This document shows, in pieces, positions 46,744-58,737 of a stretch of 64,000 bases of DNA. The DNA is taken from positions 744,001 to 808,000 of the forward strand of contig JAEOAD010000026.1 in NCBI GenBank assembly GCA_036365145.1. Direction: 5' to 3'. Positions within the stretch are counted from its first letter, which is position 1; each line of letters opens with the position of its first letter. This DNA comes from Orientallactaga sibirica (lineage: Eukaryota; Chordata; Mammalia; Rodentia; Dipodidae). The position numbers were made by a program, and so were the translations under genes. The notes below the pieces were generated by a model. That model was given only the letters and a program-made list of their open reading frames with translations. It searched no databases and was not told where the DNA came from.

Positions 46744-47984
46744 GATTATTTTTTAATTATTAGTCTAATGTAGAATCTATTATATTTCTTCACTGCTCCT
46801 GCATTGGTGTTGATACCACATACTACAGCTCATGATTTTTTTAACTTTATTTTTATTTATTAGGGACAGAGGGAAAGAGAGAGAGAGAGAGAAAGATTGG
46901 CACACCAGGGTCTCTAGCCATTGCGAACAAACTCTAAACACATTCACCACCATGTGCATCTGGCTTACATAGGACCTGGAGAATCGAACCTGGGTTCTTA
47001 GGCTTCACAGGTAAGCGCCTTAACCGCTAAGACGTCTCTCCAGTCCTACAGCTCATTATTAATATGAGCTTATTGTCTTGAAGTGGAGCTATCTCCCCTG
47101 CTCAAAAGTTCTTCCTTAAGCCGGGCGTAGTGGCACACGACTTTAATCCCAGCACTCAGGAGGCAGAGGTAGGAGGATAGCCGTGAGTTCGAGGCCACCC
47201 TGAGTCCTTTTATTTACTTCTTTTTTTTTCTTTCTTTCTTTTAAACATATTTTATTTATTTGTTTCTTTGCAAGAGAGAAAGAGGCAGAGAGAGAATGGG
47301 CATGCCAGGGCCTCCAGCCACTGCAAACAAATTCTAGATGCATGCACCCCCTTGTGCATCTGGCTTACAATGGGTCCTGGAGAATCGAACCAGGATCCTT
47401 TAGCTTTGCAGGCAAATGCCTTAACTACGAAGCCATCACTCCAGCCCTCTTTCTTCTTTTAATTTTATTTATTTATCTTTTCTCTTTGGTTTTTCCAGGT
47501 AGGGTCTCACTCTAGCTCAGGCTGACCTGGAATTCACTATGTAGTCTCAGGGTGGCCTTGAACTCACAGCTATCCTCCTACCTCTGCCTCCCGAGTGCTG
47601 GGATTAAAGGTATGCGCCACTATGCCTGGCTAATTTTATATTTATTTATTTATTACACAGAGAGAGAGAGAGAAAGAGGCAGAATGGCGCATCAGGGCCT
47701 CTAGCCACTACAAATGAACTCCAGATGCATGCATCACCTTGTACATCTGGTTTACATGGGTCCTGGGGGATCGAACTTGGGTCCTTTGGTTTTGTAGGCC
47801 AGTGCCTTAACAACAAAGCCATCCCTCCAGCCCAAGACTTCTTCCTTTACATAGGTAAAGACCAGGACTCTTTGCCCACTTCACATTGCCCCTCCCCCTC
47901 CTATCCGTACCCAGCGCCATTTCAATGGAAACAGTTGATGTCCCTGCTCTCTTTTTTTTTTTTTTTTTGAGCTTCTGAGACAGC

Positions 47985-49260
47985 GTGTCCATAACAGTTC
48001 TCTAGTCCATGCGGGGCAAAACACCCGACCACAAGCTAAGGGAGGAAAGGGTTCGTTTCCGGGTGTAGTTTCAAGGGAAGTTTCTTCATGGCGGAGAAAT
48101 ACAGCAACAGTAAACTGGCTCATGTTATGCATGGGCAGGAAGCAGGAGAGAGCGTGAGCTAACTGTGAACTGAAGTGCCAAGTCCCCCACGCGTGTGTTG
48201 GGGACCCCCAGGGTCGCCCAGTGAGCCAAAGAAAGCTGAGACTTCGAATGCAATTCACATCAGGATTCGTTTATTTTTCCTGCCTAGGCCGGGGCTCAAT
48301 TCACACTACCGACACAGCGGAGTGAGAAAGAGAGCCCTGGCCCTCAGGGGGAAGGAGTTTATATAGGGGAGGAGTGGGAGATGGGGGTAACATCTCAGGT
48401 CAGTAGATGGTTTGCAGAACTTTTCTGTTGCAAGGACCGGAGGCCCCCGCGGCTGGGTATCTCTGGAAGGTCCTTTAGGTGGAGACTCCCCAGAAGCCCG
48501 GCGGGTGGGGGGGGGGGATTTACTGCTGGGCAAGCATGCATAGATTACAAAGGTGGAGGTCAGCACATTAGTTAGCTAGTTCCTTATCTGAGTCAGGTCT
48601 GGGCTTCTTTGTTTAGAACGACTGTCTGTTCTATAATGGCAGTACTGTCTTCTGGCTATGGAATGATGTCTCGTAAGTAAGGAAGAAGAAACTTTAACTT
48701 GGTTTACAACAGTAAATTAAGGGAACTGATAAACTGAGGAATTTCCAGGGGGCTTATTTCAACAATGCAATTGCAACTTGTTTCAACATACAAAAATGGC
48801 TGTACCTGAGTCAAGCGAGCAAGCAGGGTTACAGAAGCTGAATGTAGCAAGTTAGTTAATTTCTTTTTTTGGTTCTTCATGAACACCCAGCGGGCTGGAT
48901 TCTTTTGTTGTTATTGTTGGTGGTGGTGGTGGTGGTGGTTTTTCAGTGTAGGGTCTCACTTTAGCCCAGGCTGACCTGGAATTCACTATGTAGTCTCAGG
49001 GTGGCCTCGAACTCTCTGCAATCCTCTTACCTCTGCCTCCCGAGTGCTGGGATTAAAGGCGTGCGCCACCACGCCCGGCTCGGGCTGGACTCTTTAATAA
49101 ACCTCAAGGTCGACCCCCCCCCCTCCGTGACAAACCTCCCCCAGCAAGGTTTCACCTCCCAAAGGCTCCCCAACTCTCTCAAATTGCCCCCAGCTGAGGA
49201 CCAAGTATGAGATTCAACAACAAATGCTCCAGTCTCTGGGGGACATTTTACATACAAATC
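47985..49260. repeat. Older interspersed repeat carrying nested insertions
   Basis: The arms 47985-48195 and about 49080-49260 read like one older rodent repeat (gcaggaagcaggagagagcg on the left; cctcccccagcaagg and gaggaccaagtatgag on the right). It is broken by the solo LTR and by a B1 in minus orientation (about 48945-49078). The B1 is flanked by cgggctgga..tcttt at 48891 and 49081. I cannot name its family with confidence. Confidence 0.45.
48196..48889 (-). mobile_element. Solo LTR of a class II (ERVK/IAP-like) endogenous retrovirus
   Basis: The plus strand begins tgttggggacccccaggg and ends gaacaccca, giving the TG...CA ends of an LTR in minus orientation. On the minus strand a TATATAAA box (48358-48365) is followed about 85 nt later by AATAAA (48270-48275), then a U5-like stretch ending ggtccccaaca. 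This TATA, poly(A), U5 order and the ~694-bp size fit an LTR. No internal retroviral sequence adjoins it, so it is a solo LTR. I could not find a convincing 6-bp target duplication. Confidence 0.65.
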
Positions 49261-49694
49261 CCCACAATGTCTCACTTAGTCAAGGCTGGCCTTGAAGTCT
49301 GATTGTCTTGTCTCTAGCCCTTAAAAAAAAAAAAAGAAAACAAAACAGGGCTGGAGAGAAGAGTCAGTGGTTAAAGGCATGTGCTTGCAAAGCCGGATGA
49401 TCTGGGTTCGATTCCCCAGTACCCATGTAAAGTCAGATGCACTAAGTGGCCCATGCACTGGAGTTTGTTTGCAGTGGCAGAAGGCCCTGGAGCAACCATT
49501 CTTTCTCTCTCTCTTTTGCCTCTCTCTCTCAAATAAATAAATATAGGCCAGGCGTGGTGGCGCACGCCTTTAATCCCAGCACTTGGGAGGCAGAGGTAGG
49601 ACGAACACCATGAGTTCAAAGCCACCCTGAGACTACAGAGTGAATTCCAGGTCAGCCTGAGCTAGAGTGAGACCCTACCTCGAAAAACCAAAAA

Positions 49695-49737
<43 letters not shown>

Positions 49738-49933
49738 ATTTTTCAAAGTTTGAAAGAACACAGGACTGAATTGTATTCGGAGAAAATTAGGAGAAAAGAG
49801 CTTAAGTTTGTGGGATCGTGCCACAGAAAAATGAAAGTAATCTTGAATTAGTTCAAATCCTAGAAGGCCCTGAATGCCAGGCCCAGGAACCTGGGCATTT
49901 CCATCGCCTGGCTTGTACATTCCATTCTACGGT

Positions 49934-49946
49934 GTTGCTGGGCAAC
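49934..49946 (+). promoter_or_regulatory. RFX X-box in the ARMH2 promoter
   Basis: GTTGCTGGGCAAC is an inverted repeat of GTTGC and GCAAC with a 3-base spacer, a full match to the EF-C/X-box type bound by RFX factors. It lies 75 bp before the ARMH2 ATG in a GC-rich, repeat-free stretch (about 49750-50020). RFX2 and RFX3 drive ciliary and spermatid genes, so the site predicts that kind of expression. Confidence 0.6.
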
Positions 49947-50020
49947 GAGTTCCCAGCGTTCCTGACTCTTAGCTGCTGTCCCCGCCTGCGCACCTCAAGC
50001 ACCAGCGTCCTTCACGAGGG

Positions 50021-50288
50021 ATGGCGAGCTGCCTGGGGTTCTGCAGGAGGATTTGGAATCGGATGTGCTATTGTTTTGCGAGACTGTCTCAGTGCCTCCG
50101 GAAATTCTGGAATGGCACCAAGGGTTGTTTCACCAAGAAAGAGGAAGAAAAACACGTCGCCCCGACATGTGAGAATATTTTTCACAAAGAAAAAATTATG
50201 ATGTTTGGCAACATATTGACGAATACATCTCTCCCCATTGCAAAGAGAGCTCAGGCTGTCCAGAAAATCGGACTGTTGGCTTTCACAG
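50021..50288 (+). CDS. ARMH2: ARMH2 coding exon 1
   Basis: ATG in the context cgagggATGG, which has the favourable +4 G. It encodes residues 1-89 and one base of Gly90; donor gtaatc. It contains the Cys-rich N-terminus and the first helices ([20 protein letters not shown]). The exon itself is free of repeats. Confidence 0.85.
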
Positions 50289-53200
50289 GTAATCACCAGC
50301 TGTACTACCACAGCGAGTTCATAATGTGTTTGCTGGTTGGAACACTGTAACTTAGGGATTTCTGTCGGTCTTAAAACTCAGATGAAGCCGGGCTTGGTGG
50401 TGCAGAGGTAGGAGGATCACCGTGAGTTCGAGGGCACCCTGAGACTACAGAGTGAATTCCAGGTCAGCCTGGACCAAAGTGAGACCCTACCTTGAAAAAA
50501 AAAAAAAAAAAAACCAACTCAAGATGGGCTGGAGAGATGGCTTAGCGATTAAGACACTTACCTGCAAAGCCTAAGGACCCATGGTTGACTCTCCAGATCC
50601 CATGTAAGCCAGATGCATAAAGTGAGGCAAGCACACAAGGTCGTACATGCACACAAGATGGTGCACATGTCTGGAGTTTGATTACAGTGGCTGGAGGCCC
50701 TGGTACATCAATTCTCTCCCACCTCTCTCTCTCATAAAAAATACAAAAAAAAAAAAAACCCTCAGGTAATATTTCTTTCAACCACTAAAGATATAAAATA
50801 CTTTAAGATACAAGCATTTTCACTTCCATAGCATTTTTTAAAAATTTTTTATTTATTTATTTGAGAGAGAGATACAGAAATAGGCATGTAGAGAGAGAGA
50901 AAGAGAGAGAGAGAGAGAATGGGCGCACCAGGGCCTCCAGCCACTGCAAACAAACTCCAGATGCATGCACCCCCTTGTGCATCTGGCGTACGTGGGTCCT
51001 GGAGAATCGAGCCTCGAACCGGGGTCCTTAGGCTTCATAAGGAAGCATTTAACTGCTAAGCCATCTCTCCAGCCCCCATAGCATTTTTTTAATGTGCGCA
51101 TCAAATAAGTTATTACTTCAAAAACCTGGGTGTGGTGGTGGACACCTTTAATCTCAGCACTCAGGAGTCTGAGGTAGGAGAATCATCATGAGTTCAAGGC
51201 CAGCCTGGGCTACAGAGTGAGTTCCAGGACTAGAGTGAGACCCTACCTCAGAAGAAAAAAAAAAGTTCTACTACTTAAATGTTCTTTTTTTTTTTTTTTT
51301 TTTTTTTTTTGGTTTTTTGAGGTAGGGTCTTGCTCTAGCCCAGGCTGACCTGGAATTCACTATATAGTCTCAGGGTGGCCTCGAACTCACAGTGATCCTC
51401 CTACCTCTGCCTCCCAAGTGCTGGGATTAAAGGTGTGTGCCACCATGCCTGGCTTTTTTTTTTTTTTTTTAACTTTGTGTTGACAACCTTCCAAAGCACT
51501 CCTCTCCAATTTTTGGCTCTTACATTCCTTCCATCACCTGCAACTGTCCCTGAGCCTTGGAAGGTGTGATAGAGATGTCTCACTTTGTGCTGAACACTCC
51601 ACTGTCACTACTTTTCCACACTCTGATGAGTTTTGATTCTCCCCAGCGGTCATCGCCATGTGGAAAGAGAAGCTGCTCAAAACCAACAGTGAAAAGTAGC
51701 ATTAATTACCTGGGCGTGGTGGCGCACGCCTTAAATCCCAGCACTCGGGAGGCAGAGGTAGGAGGATCACCCTGAGTTCGAGGCCACCCTGAGACTACAG
51801 AATGAATCTAGGTCAGCCTGGACTAGAGTGAGACCCTACCTCGAACAAACAACAAAAAAAAAGGAGCATTAATTTATGGGCATACACAGAAATATTTAGA
51901 GGGTAATTGGGTGGGTTTCTACTCAGCCAAACACAGTGGTAGACCTTTCCAGCCATCGGCTTTTAACTAAGTTTTCAATACCCTTCCCAAGGAGTAGGCC
52001 TCAAATCCAATCAGAGAGCAGTTGGTTACCCCCCAACAGACATGCCATCATTACCCCATGTCACTTTGCAGGATTCATTGCTGGTTTCAGCCCATTGATG
52101 ACCCTTCTCCCCACCCCCCAGGCTGCATAGCAATTTCCAGTGCTGTGACAGCTAGTGAGCAGGGAGGAGGCCTTCAGCTCAGCTCCATTGTGACCTGCTC
52201 AGTGACCTGCGGCCCCAGCATGTGGTGTCCTCAGCAACAGGGTCTTACCATCTAGCTCTGGTGGGCAACCAAGAGTTTTGGCAATAGCCTTCATTGTTTT
52301 AGAACCATCAGAGGCCTCCCTGGCCAACAACTCACTGGGCTGTATCCCACCCTTGGCACTGAAATTTTCTGTAACAATCTATGACTTCTAAATGCAACGC
52401 AACCCCAGTCTCTCAGGGTACCTCTGCCCAAAATAAACACATGGACTGGAGGGATGGATTAGCAGTTAAGGTGTTTGCCTGCAAAGCCAAAGGACCCAGG
52501 TTCGATTCCCCAGGACCCATGTAAGCCTGATGCACAAGGTGGTGCATGCATCTGGAGTTCGTTTGCAGTAGCTGGAGGCCCTGGTGTGCCCATTCTCTCT
52601 ATCTGTCTTTTTTCTTTCTTTCTTTCTCTCTCTCTCAAATAAATAAATAAAACTTGAAAAAAAAATACATGTTTAAAACACACATTTGCCAGTGAAGAGG
52701 TAGGTTTCCATATGGCTTATTCCTAACATCTTCAATTTCTTTTGGTTTTGGTTTGGCTTTGTTTTTTACTCTGGCCCAGGCTGACCTGGAACTCACTATG
52801 TCGTCTCAGGTTGGCCTTGAACTCATGGTGATCCTCCTACCTCTTTCTCCCGAGAGCTGGGATTAAAGGCGTGCGCCACCATGCCCAGAAATTTTTTTTT
52901 CCTGCTACTCCCCACCCTTCTCCCCTGACCCCATTTCTCATTTTTAAACTTAAGTACAGAGCCGGGTGTGGTGGTGCACGCCTTTAATCCCAGCACTCGG
53001 GAGGCAGAGGTAGGAGGATCGCTGTGAGTTCAAGGCCACCCTGGGACTATATAGTGAATTCCAGGTCAGCCTGAGCTAAAGTGAGACCCTACCTCGAAAA
53101 AAAAAAAAAAAAAATAAGTATATATAGTGGGGGGCTGAGGAGATACTCATTCAGTAAGTACTTGCCTCACGAGCATAAATATCTGATTTTTATCTCGATA

Positions 53201-54579
53201 GTGCCCATGTATAATGAAAGGCTGGTATGGTGGCATGTGCCTTTAATGCCAGTGCTGGGGAGGCAGAGACAGGAGGATCACTGGGACTCAGCTTAGCCAG
53301 TCTCGCCTAATTGGTGAGCTCCAGTCCAAGGAGAGACCGCCATCTTTTTTTTGGCATTTTTTTTATGGAAGAGAGAGAGGGAGGGGGAGAGAGAGAGAGA
53401 ATTGGTACACCAGGGCCTCCAACCACCACAATCAAACTCCAGACGTGTGCACCACCTTATATGCATGTGCAACCTTGCACTTGTGTCACCTTGTGCATCT
53501 GGCTCACGTGGGACCCAGAGAGTAGAACACGGGTCCTTAGGCTTTGCAGGCAAGTGCCTTAACCACTAAGCCATCTCTCCAGCCTGACCCCATCTATATT
53601 TTTAAATATATATTTTGTTTTGTTTTGGTTTGGTTTAGTTTTTTGAGGTAGGGTCTCACTCTGGCCCAGGCTGACCTGGAATTAACTATGTAGTCTCAGG
53701 GTGGCCTCGAACTCATGGCAATCCTCCTACCTCTGCCTCCCAAGTGCTGGGATTAAAGGCATGCACTACCACGCCCAGCAAGCCCAACAGACTGGCCTTT
53801 TTTTATGCGAGAGAGACAGAATTGGCATGCCAGGGCCTCAGCCCCTGCAATCAAACTCCAGACGGGTGTGCCCCCTTGTGTGCATTTGCAACATTGCATA
53901 CTTGTGTCACTGTGCGTCTGGCTTACGTGGGACCTGGAGAGTCAAACATGAGTCCTTAGTTTTCACAGGCAAGCGCCTTAACTGCTAAGCCATCTCTCCA
54001 GCCCTGTATTTTATTTTTATGTATTTCTTTGAGAGGGGGGGGCGCAGATATAGAGGGAGTGGACTTACCAGAGCCTCTAGCTGCTGCAAACAAACTCCAG
54101 GTGCACGCACCACCTTGTGCATCTGGCTTTATGTGGGTCCTGGGGAATTGAACCAGGGTCCTTTGACACTGCAGGCAAGTGCCTTAACTGCTAAGCCATC
54201 TCTCCAGCCTAGCACCTCCCATTTTTTATTTTATTTTATTTTTTATTTTTATTTTTTGGTTTTTCGAGGTAGGGTCTCACTTTAGCTCAGGCTGACCTGG
54301 AATTCACTATGTAGTCTCAGGGTGGCCTCGAACTCATGGCGATCCTCCTACCTCTGCCTCCCAAGTGCTGGGATTAAAGGCGTGTGCCACCATGCACCGG
54401 CCCATTTTTGTTTTTTAAAAAGAAAGGTCCTATGTAGCTAGACACGCCGTAGTGGAAGCGTGCAATATCGCACACGCACAAAAGGGCATGTATGCATTTG
54501 GAGTTCTTCACAGTGGCTGAAAGGCCCTGGTGTGCCCATTCTCTCTCTCTGTCTCTCTCTCTCAAAAAAAAAAAAAAAA

Positions 54580-54623
<44 letters not shown>

Positions 54624-55217
54624 GAAAAAGAAAAAAGGTGGACTGTGCATGAGGAATCTACATTGATGTGTGAGGTTGAGTTGTGCCTCACACATATACA
54701 AAGGCACACAAAATGAAAGACTATGAAGACGTAGGAAACTTTAGCTACAATACATACCATACACTACTGAAATACAAACCCTTGTTCTACAGGAGGACCA
54801 AGCGCTGGGCAGTTTGCATCTGGATACATGAAAGAGGCAGCTGACTTGATGGAAAATGAACAGTTGAGCGTCAGGGCTAAGGTCCACATGCTCCAGGGCC
54901 TGGCATGCTGGTGCTACCTAAACCCCGAGAGCCAGAAAAAAGCCATGGACTTTCGGTTCACTCGCATCCTCATAGGTTTTATTGATGCCACCTACTCGAT
55001 CGTCAAAGATGAACTCAAAGGCCAGCAGCTCCATCGGTTCTGGGCGTGCTATGCTCTGTCTATTATAACGTGCAATAACTTGCCCCTCTTGAAGGAGCTG
55101 AAGGAGATGCCCTCCCTCAAATATCACCTACAAATGTTGGCTTCGGAGAATTGGTCCGGGTGGCCTGAGAACTTCGCCGAAGTGTTGTATTTCCTCATTG
55201 GTTTTCACAAGAATTAA
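50021..55217 (+). CDS. ARMH2: ARMH2, armadillo-like helical domain containing 2 (2 exons)
   Basis: The coding segments are 50021-50288 and 54793-55217: 693 nt, 230 codons plus TAA. The start ATG is the first in the segment after the promoter-like stretch, and the frame stays open to the gtaatc donor. The N-terminus is Cys-rich and basic ([20 protein letters not shown]; Cys at 4, 8, 16, 18 and 25), possibly a lipidation or membrane-contact region (inference). The rest is helical, e.g. [38 protein letters not shown] and [20 protein letters not shown], ending [10 protein letters not shown] recognise it as ARMH2 (human C6orf229) from the sequence and its place next to RIPOR2. No biochemical function is established. 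It follows RIPOR2 on the same strand after about 3.2 kb. Confidence 0.85.
50289..54792 (+). other. ARMH2 intron: remaining repeat content
   Basis: B1: 50386-50505 + (deleted), 51125-51260 +, 51310-51456 -, 52765-52890 -, 52962-53115 +, 53215-53335 + (old), 53640-53780 -, 54260-54400 -. B2: 50526-50745 +, 50845-51075 -, 52443-52665 +, 53370-53585 -, 53795-54003 -, 54010-54210 -, 54440-54560 + with (AAAG)n to 54620. The intron is almost wholly transposon-derived. Confidence 0.72.
51465..52438 (-). mobile_element. LINE-1 3' UTR, antisense, split by a B1
   Basis: The plus strand shows the reverse of a rodent L1 3' UTR, including the typical cctcaaatccaatcagagag stretch near 51991 and a poly-T start near 51455. 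A B1 SINE (51710-51862) is inserted, flanked by the duplication agcattaatt near 51697 and 51865. It lies in the ARMH2 intron. No ORF2 coding sequence is recognisable. Confidence 0.7.
54793..55217 (+). CDS. ARMH2: ARMH2 coding exon 2 with stop
   Basis: Acceptor ttctacag. It completes Gly90, then [20 protein letters not shown] and on through [20 protein letters not shown] to the C-terminal FHKN; TAA is at 55215-55217. The pattern of paired hydrophobic helices is armadillo-like. Confidence 0.88.
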
Positions 55218-55279
55218 TTCCTCTAAATCCAATGGTATGATTCAGTTCTCTGAGGCCCTGTATTGCCCTGAAAATCTGA

Positions 55280-55285
55280 AATAAA
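55280..55285 (+). terminator. ARMH2: ARMH2 poly(A) signal
   Basis: AATAAA lies 63 nt after the stop in unique sequence, followed by a GT/T-rich stretch (cagtgtgatcttttattt). This gives ARMH2 a very short 3' UTR. Confidence 0.75.
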
Positions 55286-56575
55286 GAAGTGCAGAGAATC
55301 CTCTCCAGTGTGATCTTTTATTTATATATATAAATAATTTGGGAGGGGGGTGAGGTAGGGTCTCACTCTAGCCCAGGCTGACCTGGAATTCACCATGTAG
55401 TCTCAGGGTGGCCTCGAATTCTCGGTGATCCTCCTACCTCTGCCTCCCGAGTGCTGGAATTAAAGGCGTGCGCCACCACGCCTGGCCCCAGCGTGATCTT
55501 TTGTAACTACTCAAATACAGTTGGTTGATTGTCACCACAAGACGTTCTGAAAAGTTCTGCTATTTAAGATGACTGCATCAATGTGGCCCTTTGAGCTTGC
55601 ACACAAGTGTGTTCTCTCCCATGAGGAAACAAACACATTGGCAGGCGTGGTGAAAGTGCACGCCTTTAATCCCAACACTCCTGAGGCAGAGACAGAAGGA
55701 TCACTGCGAGTTTGAGGCCAGCCTGGAGCCACAGAGCGAGTTCCAGGTCAGGGTTACAATGAGACCCTACCTCAAAAACAAACAAACAAACAAACAAACA
55801 AACAAACAAACAAACAAAAAACCCAACAGGAAATAAATATGTTAAAGCCACAAGGTATAGTGGTGCACGTCTGCAATCACAGCGCCTGGGAAGTGGAGGC
55901 AGGAGAATTATGAGTTTCTGACCAGCCTGAGACTTTGTCTCCAAAAAAAAAGGTGAGAAATGGCTTAGTGGTTAAGGCAGGAGGGATGGCTTAGCAGTTA
56001 AACTGTTTGCCTTCAAAGCCAAAGGACCCAGGTTTGATTCCCCAGGACCCATGTAAGTCAGATGCACAAGGGGCACATGCATCTGAAGTTTGTTTGCAGT
56101 GGCTGGAGGCCCTGGCGTGCTCATTCTCTCTCTGTCTCTCTTCTACCTCTCTCTCTTTCTCAGTGCTTGCAAATAAAATAAATAAATATTTTAAAATAAT
56201 CTTTTTTTTTTTGAGGTATCATTCCATACTAACCCAGGCTGACCTGGAACACACTATGTAGTCTCAGGGTGGCCTCGAATTTACATTGACCCTCCTAGCT
56301 CTGCCTCCCAAGTGCTCGATTAAAGGCATACGCCACCACACCCAGCTTAAAAATAATCATTTTAAAAAATATTTTACATTTATTTATTTATTATTTAACA
56401 GAGAGAAAGAGAGAGGGAGAGAGAGAGAATGGGTGCAGCAGGACATCAAGTCACTGCAAACGCACTCCAGACACATGCGCCCCCTTGTGTATCTGGTTAA
56501 TATGGGTCCTAGGGAATCAAACCTGGGTCCTTTGGCTTTGCAGGCACTTATTCTTTTTAAAAAAATGATTATTTT

Positions 56576-56828
56576 GGGCTGGAGGGATGGCTTAGCGGTT
56601 AAGGCATCTGCCTCCTAAGCCTAAAGAACGCTGGTTCCAATCTCCAGCGGTCCCACGTTTAGCCAGATGCAAAGTGATGCAAGGGCGCAATGCCGCACTT
56701 GACCACAAGGGGGCACACGCACCTGGATTTCGTTCGCAGCAGCTGAGAGGCTGCTGGCGTGCCCATCTCTGTCTGTCTCCCTCTCCCTCTCTCTGTCTCT
56801 CTCCAAAAAAAAAAAAAAAAAAAAAAAA
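56576..56828 (+). mobile_element. B2 SINE, CTCF-motif subfamily
   Basis: Core CCACAAGGGGGCAC at 56703-56716, preceded by TTGA. Pure A-tail of about 25 bases. Confidence 0.83.
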
Positions 56829-56984
56829 GTAGAAGAACAGATTACAGGGAGGGGAATGGCCTAAGCAAGGCCATGGGAAGAGAATGTGTAAAAGAAGGGC
56901 AGGGGGAGGGTCAATCTAAACTCAAGATATTGTGAATAAGACTTATGTAAACCTTTTTTGAAGAGTGGCACATCTAGAAGCTGT

Positions 56985-58015
56985 AGACTGTTACTAGAAA
57001 ATTTTCAGTACCTGGGATGGGATACCTTCCAGTGAGTTGTTGGCCAAGGAGGTCCCGGAAGCCTCCAAAACATTAAAGGCTTTTGCCAAAGCCCTTGGTT
57101 TCCCTTGAGAAACAGATAGTAAGACCCTATTGCTGAAGACCTCTCTTGCCTGAGAGGCAAGGTCACTGAGAAAGCAAGCTGGTGCTGAGCAGAAAACCTT
57201 CTCCCTGTAGACCAGCCAACTGAAAGCTGGAAAAAGCTTCACTGCAAGCAGCGTATGGGAGACAGAAGTCATCAGCAGTGAAAACAGTGGACACTGAAAA
57301 TTCAAGTTTGGCCATACAGGCCCAATGACTGAACGGGTGCAATAGTGTCGTGTCTACTCTTGGGGTAACCAACTGCTCCATAATTGGACTGAAGGCCCTC
57401 TCTATGGGAGGGAATACATACCTGGTACTGAAAAACCTAAGCAAAAGTCTATGGCAGGTGAGGTCATGAGCCTTTGGGGTATAAAGCCTGCTCTTGTCTG
57501 ACTAAATGTATATATTATTCCCACCAAGCTGCCCTGAAAGCACTACACTTAATGTTCATATTCACATATTAATGCTACTCTCACTTCTGGTTAGAGAAGC
57601 TTCTCTTTCAGATGGTGATGACCACTGGGATGACCCAAAAGGCAACATAGCACTGAGAAGAAGGGATGGAGGAGTGCCCAGCACTGAAACACCTCTGTCA
57701 CACCCTCCAAGGCTCAGGGACCATTGCGGAAGAGAGGGCGGATAGAATGGAAGAGCCAAAGGAAGGGTACGACTCCTTACAATGCAACTGTTCAGACAGA
57801 AATTGGCCTCGATATCCATGACCTTGCAGTGCCTAGCAATACCTTCGCAAGACCCTCAAAATGGAAGAAAAAGATGATGACATCAAATTAAAAGAGAGAC
57901 TAGAGGGAGGGGATATGATGGACATTCGAGTTCTAAAGTGGAATGGGGGGAGGGGAGGGAAATATCATGTGTTTTTTGTATGTAAGTATAGACGTTGTCA
58001 ATAAAAAAAATGAAC
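56985..58015 (+). mobile_element. LINE-1 3' UTR, longest copy in the window
   Basis: About 1 kb of L1 3' UTR: aaccaactgctccataattg near 57367, the gatgaccactgggatgaccc region at 57618, the purine-rich block near 57900 and gttgtcaataaaaaaa at the end. It serves as the reference for the shorter fragments elsewhere. The open stretches inside it are non-coding. Confidence 0.75.
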
Positions 58016-58650
58016 AGAAAAAAAAGAATAAGTGAGTAATGTCAGCACTTGGGAGTTAAGAGGTGGGAGGGTCAATTCAAAGTTACCCTCAGGGACTCAG
58101 TAAGTTAGAAACCAGCCTGGGCTACATGAGACCCTGTGACAAAAAAAAAAATGGTAGGGGTTGGAGAGATGACTCAGCAGTTAAAGATGTTTGCTTGCAA
58201 AACCTACTGGCCCAGGTTCAATTCCCCAATACCCACATAAAGCCAGATGCACAAAGTGCGTGCCTCTGGAGTTTGTTCAGAGGCAAAAGGCCCTGGCAAA
58301 AATACTTCTAAAAATTATAAAGTTTGCCGGACGTGGTGGTGCACGCCTTTAATCCCAGCACTTGGGAGGCAGAGGTAGGAGGATTGCCGAGAGTTCGAGG
58401 CCACCCTGAGACTACATAGTGAATTCCAGGTCAGCCTGGGCCAGAGTGAGACCCTACCTCGCAAAACCAAAAAAAAAAAAAAAAAATTATAAAGTTTGGC
58501 CTTGGAGACATGGCTTAGCAGTTAAGGTGTTTGCCTGCAAAGCCTAAGAACACAGGTTTGATTCTCCAGAACCCATGTAAGCCAGATGCACAAGGTGACA
58601 CATGCATCTGGAATTTGTTTGCAGTGAGAGGCCCTGACACGCCCATTCTT

Positions 58651-58692
58651 GGTATCTATCTATCTATCATCTATCCATCCATCCATCCATCC

Positions 58693-58737
<45 letters not shown>

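Larger units (their letters stand above)
44267..46765 (+). other. RIPOR2: RIPOR2 3' UTR
   Basis: This is non-coding sequence after the RIPOR2 stop. The distal end is set by AATAAA at 46738-46743, followed by a T-rich stretch. Inside are B2 SINEs at 44683-44890 (flanked by the duplication aaatacaaaacaca at 44668 and 44892), 45067-45245 and 45788-46030, and a B1 at 45620-45775. The last 550 bases are AT-rich and SINE-free, as expected of a conserved distal UTR. They include a Pumilio-type TGTACATA at 46429-46436. Confidence 0.75.
46766..49933. other. RIPOR2-ARMH2 intergenic region: remaining content
   Basis: B2: 46848-47046 -, 47240-47448 -, 47640-47835 -, 49348-49540 +. B1: 47119-47204 + (fragment), 47490-47633 -, 49546-49690 + with an (AAAT)n tail to 49740. 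The unique stretch 49745-49933 leads into the ARMH2 promoter. Confidence 0.73.

Noticed and set aside
48196..48889. Possible full endogenous retrovirus
   Set aside because: Only one LTR is present and no gag, pol or env-like frame adjoins it.
50012..50311. 99-aa minus-strand open frame at ARMH2 exon 1
   Set aside because: Antisense shadow of the real exon, without family resemblance.
57163..57819. Open frames of 79-103 aa on both strands
   Set aside because: They lie in an L1 3' UTR. The same frames appear in other copies of that tail (12053-12303, 14769-15017), so they reflect repeat copies and not genes.
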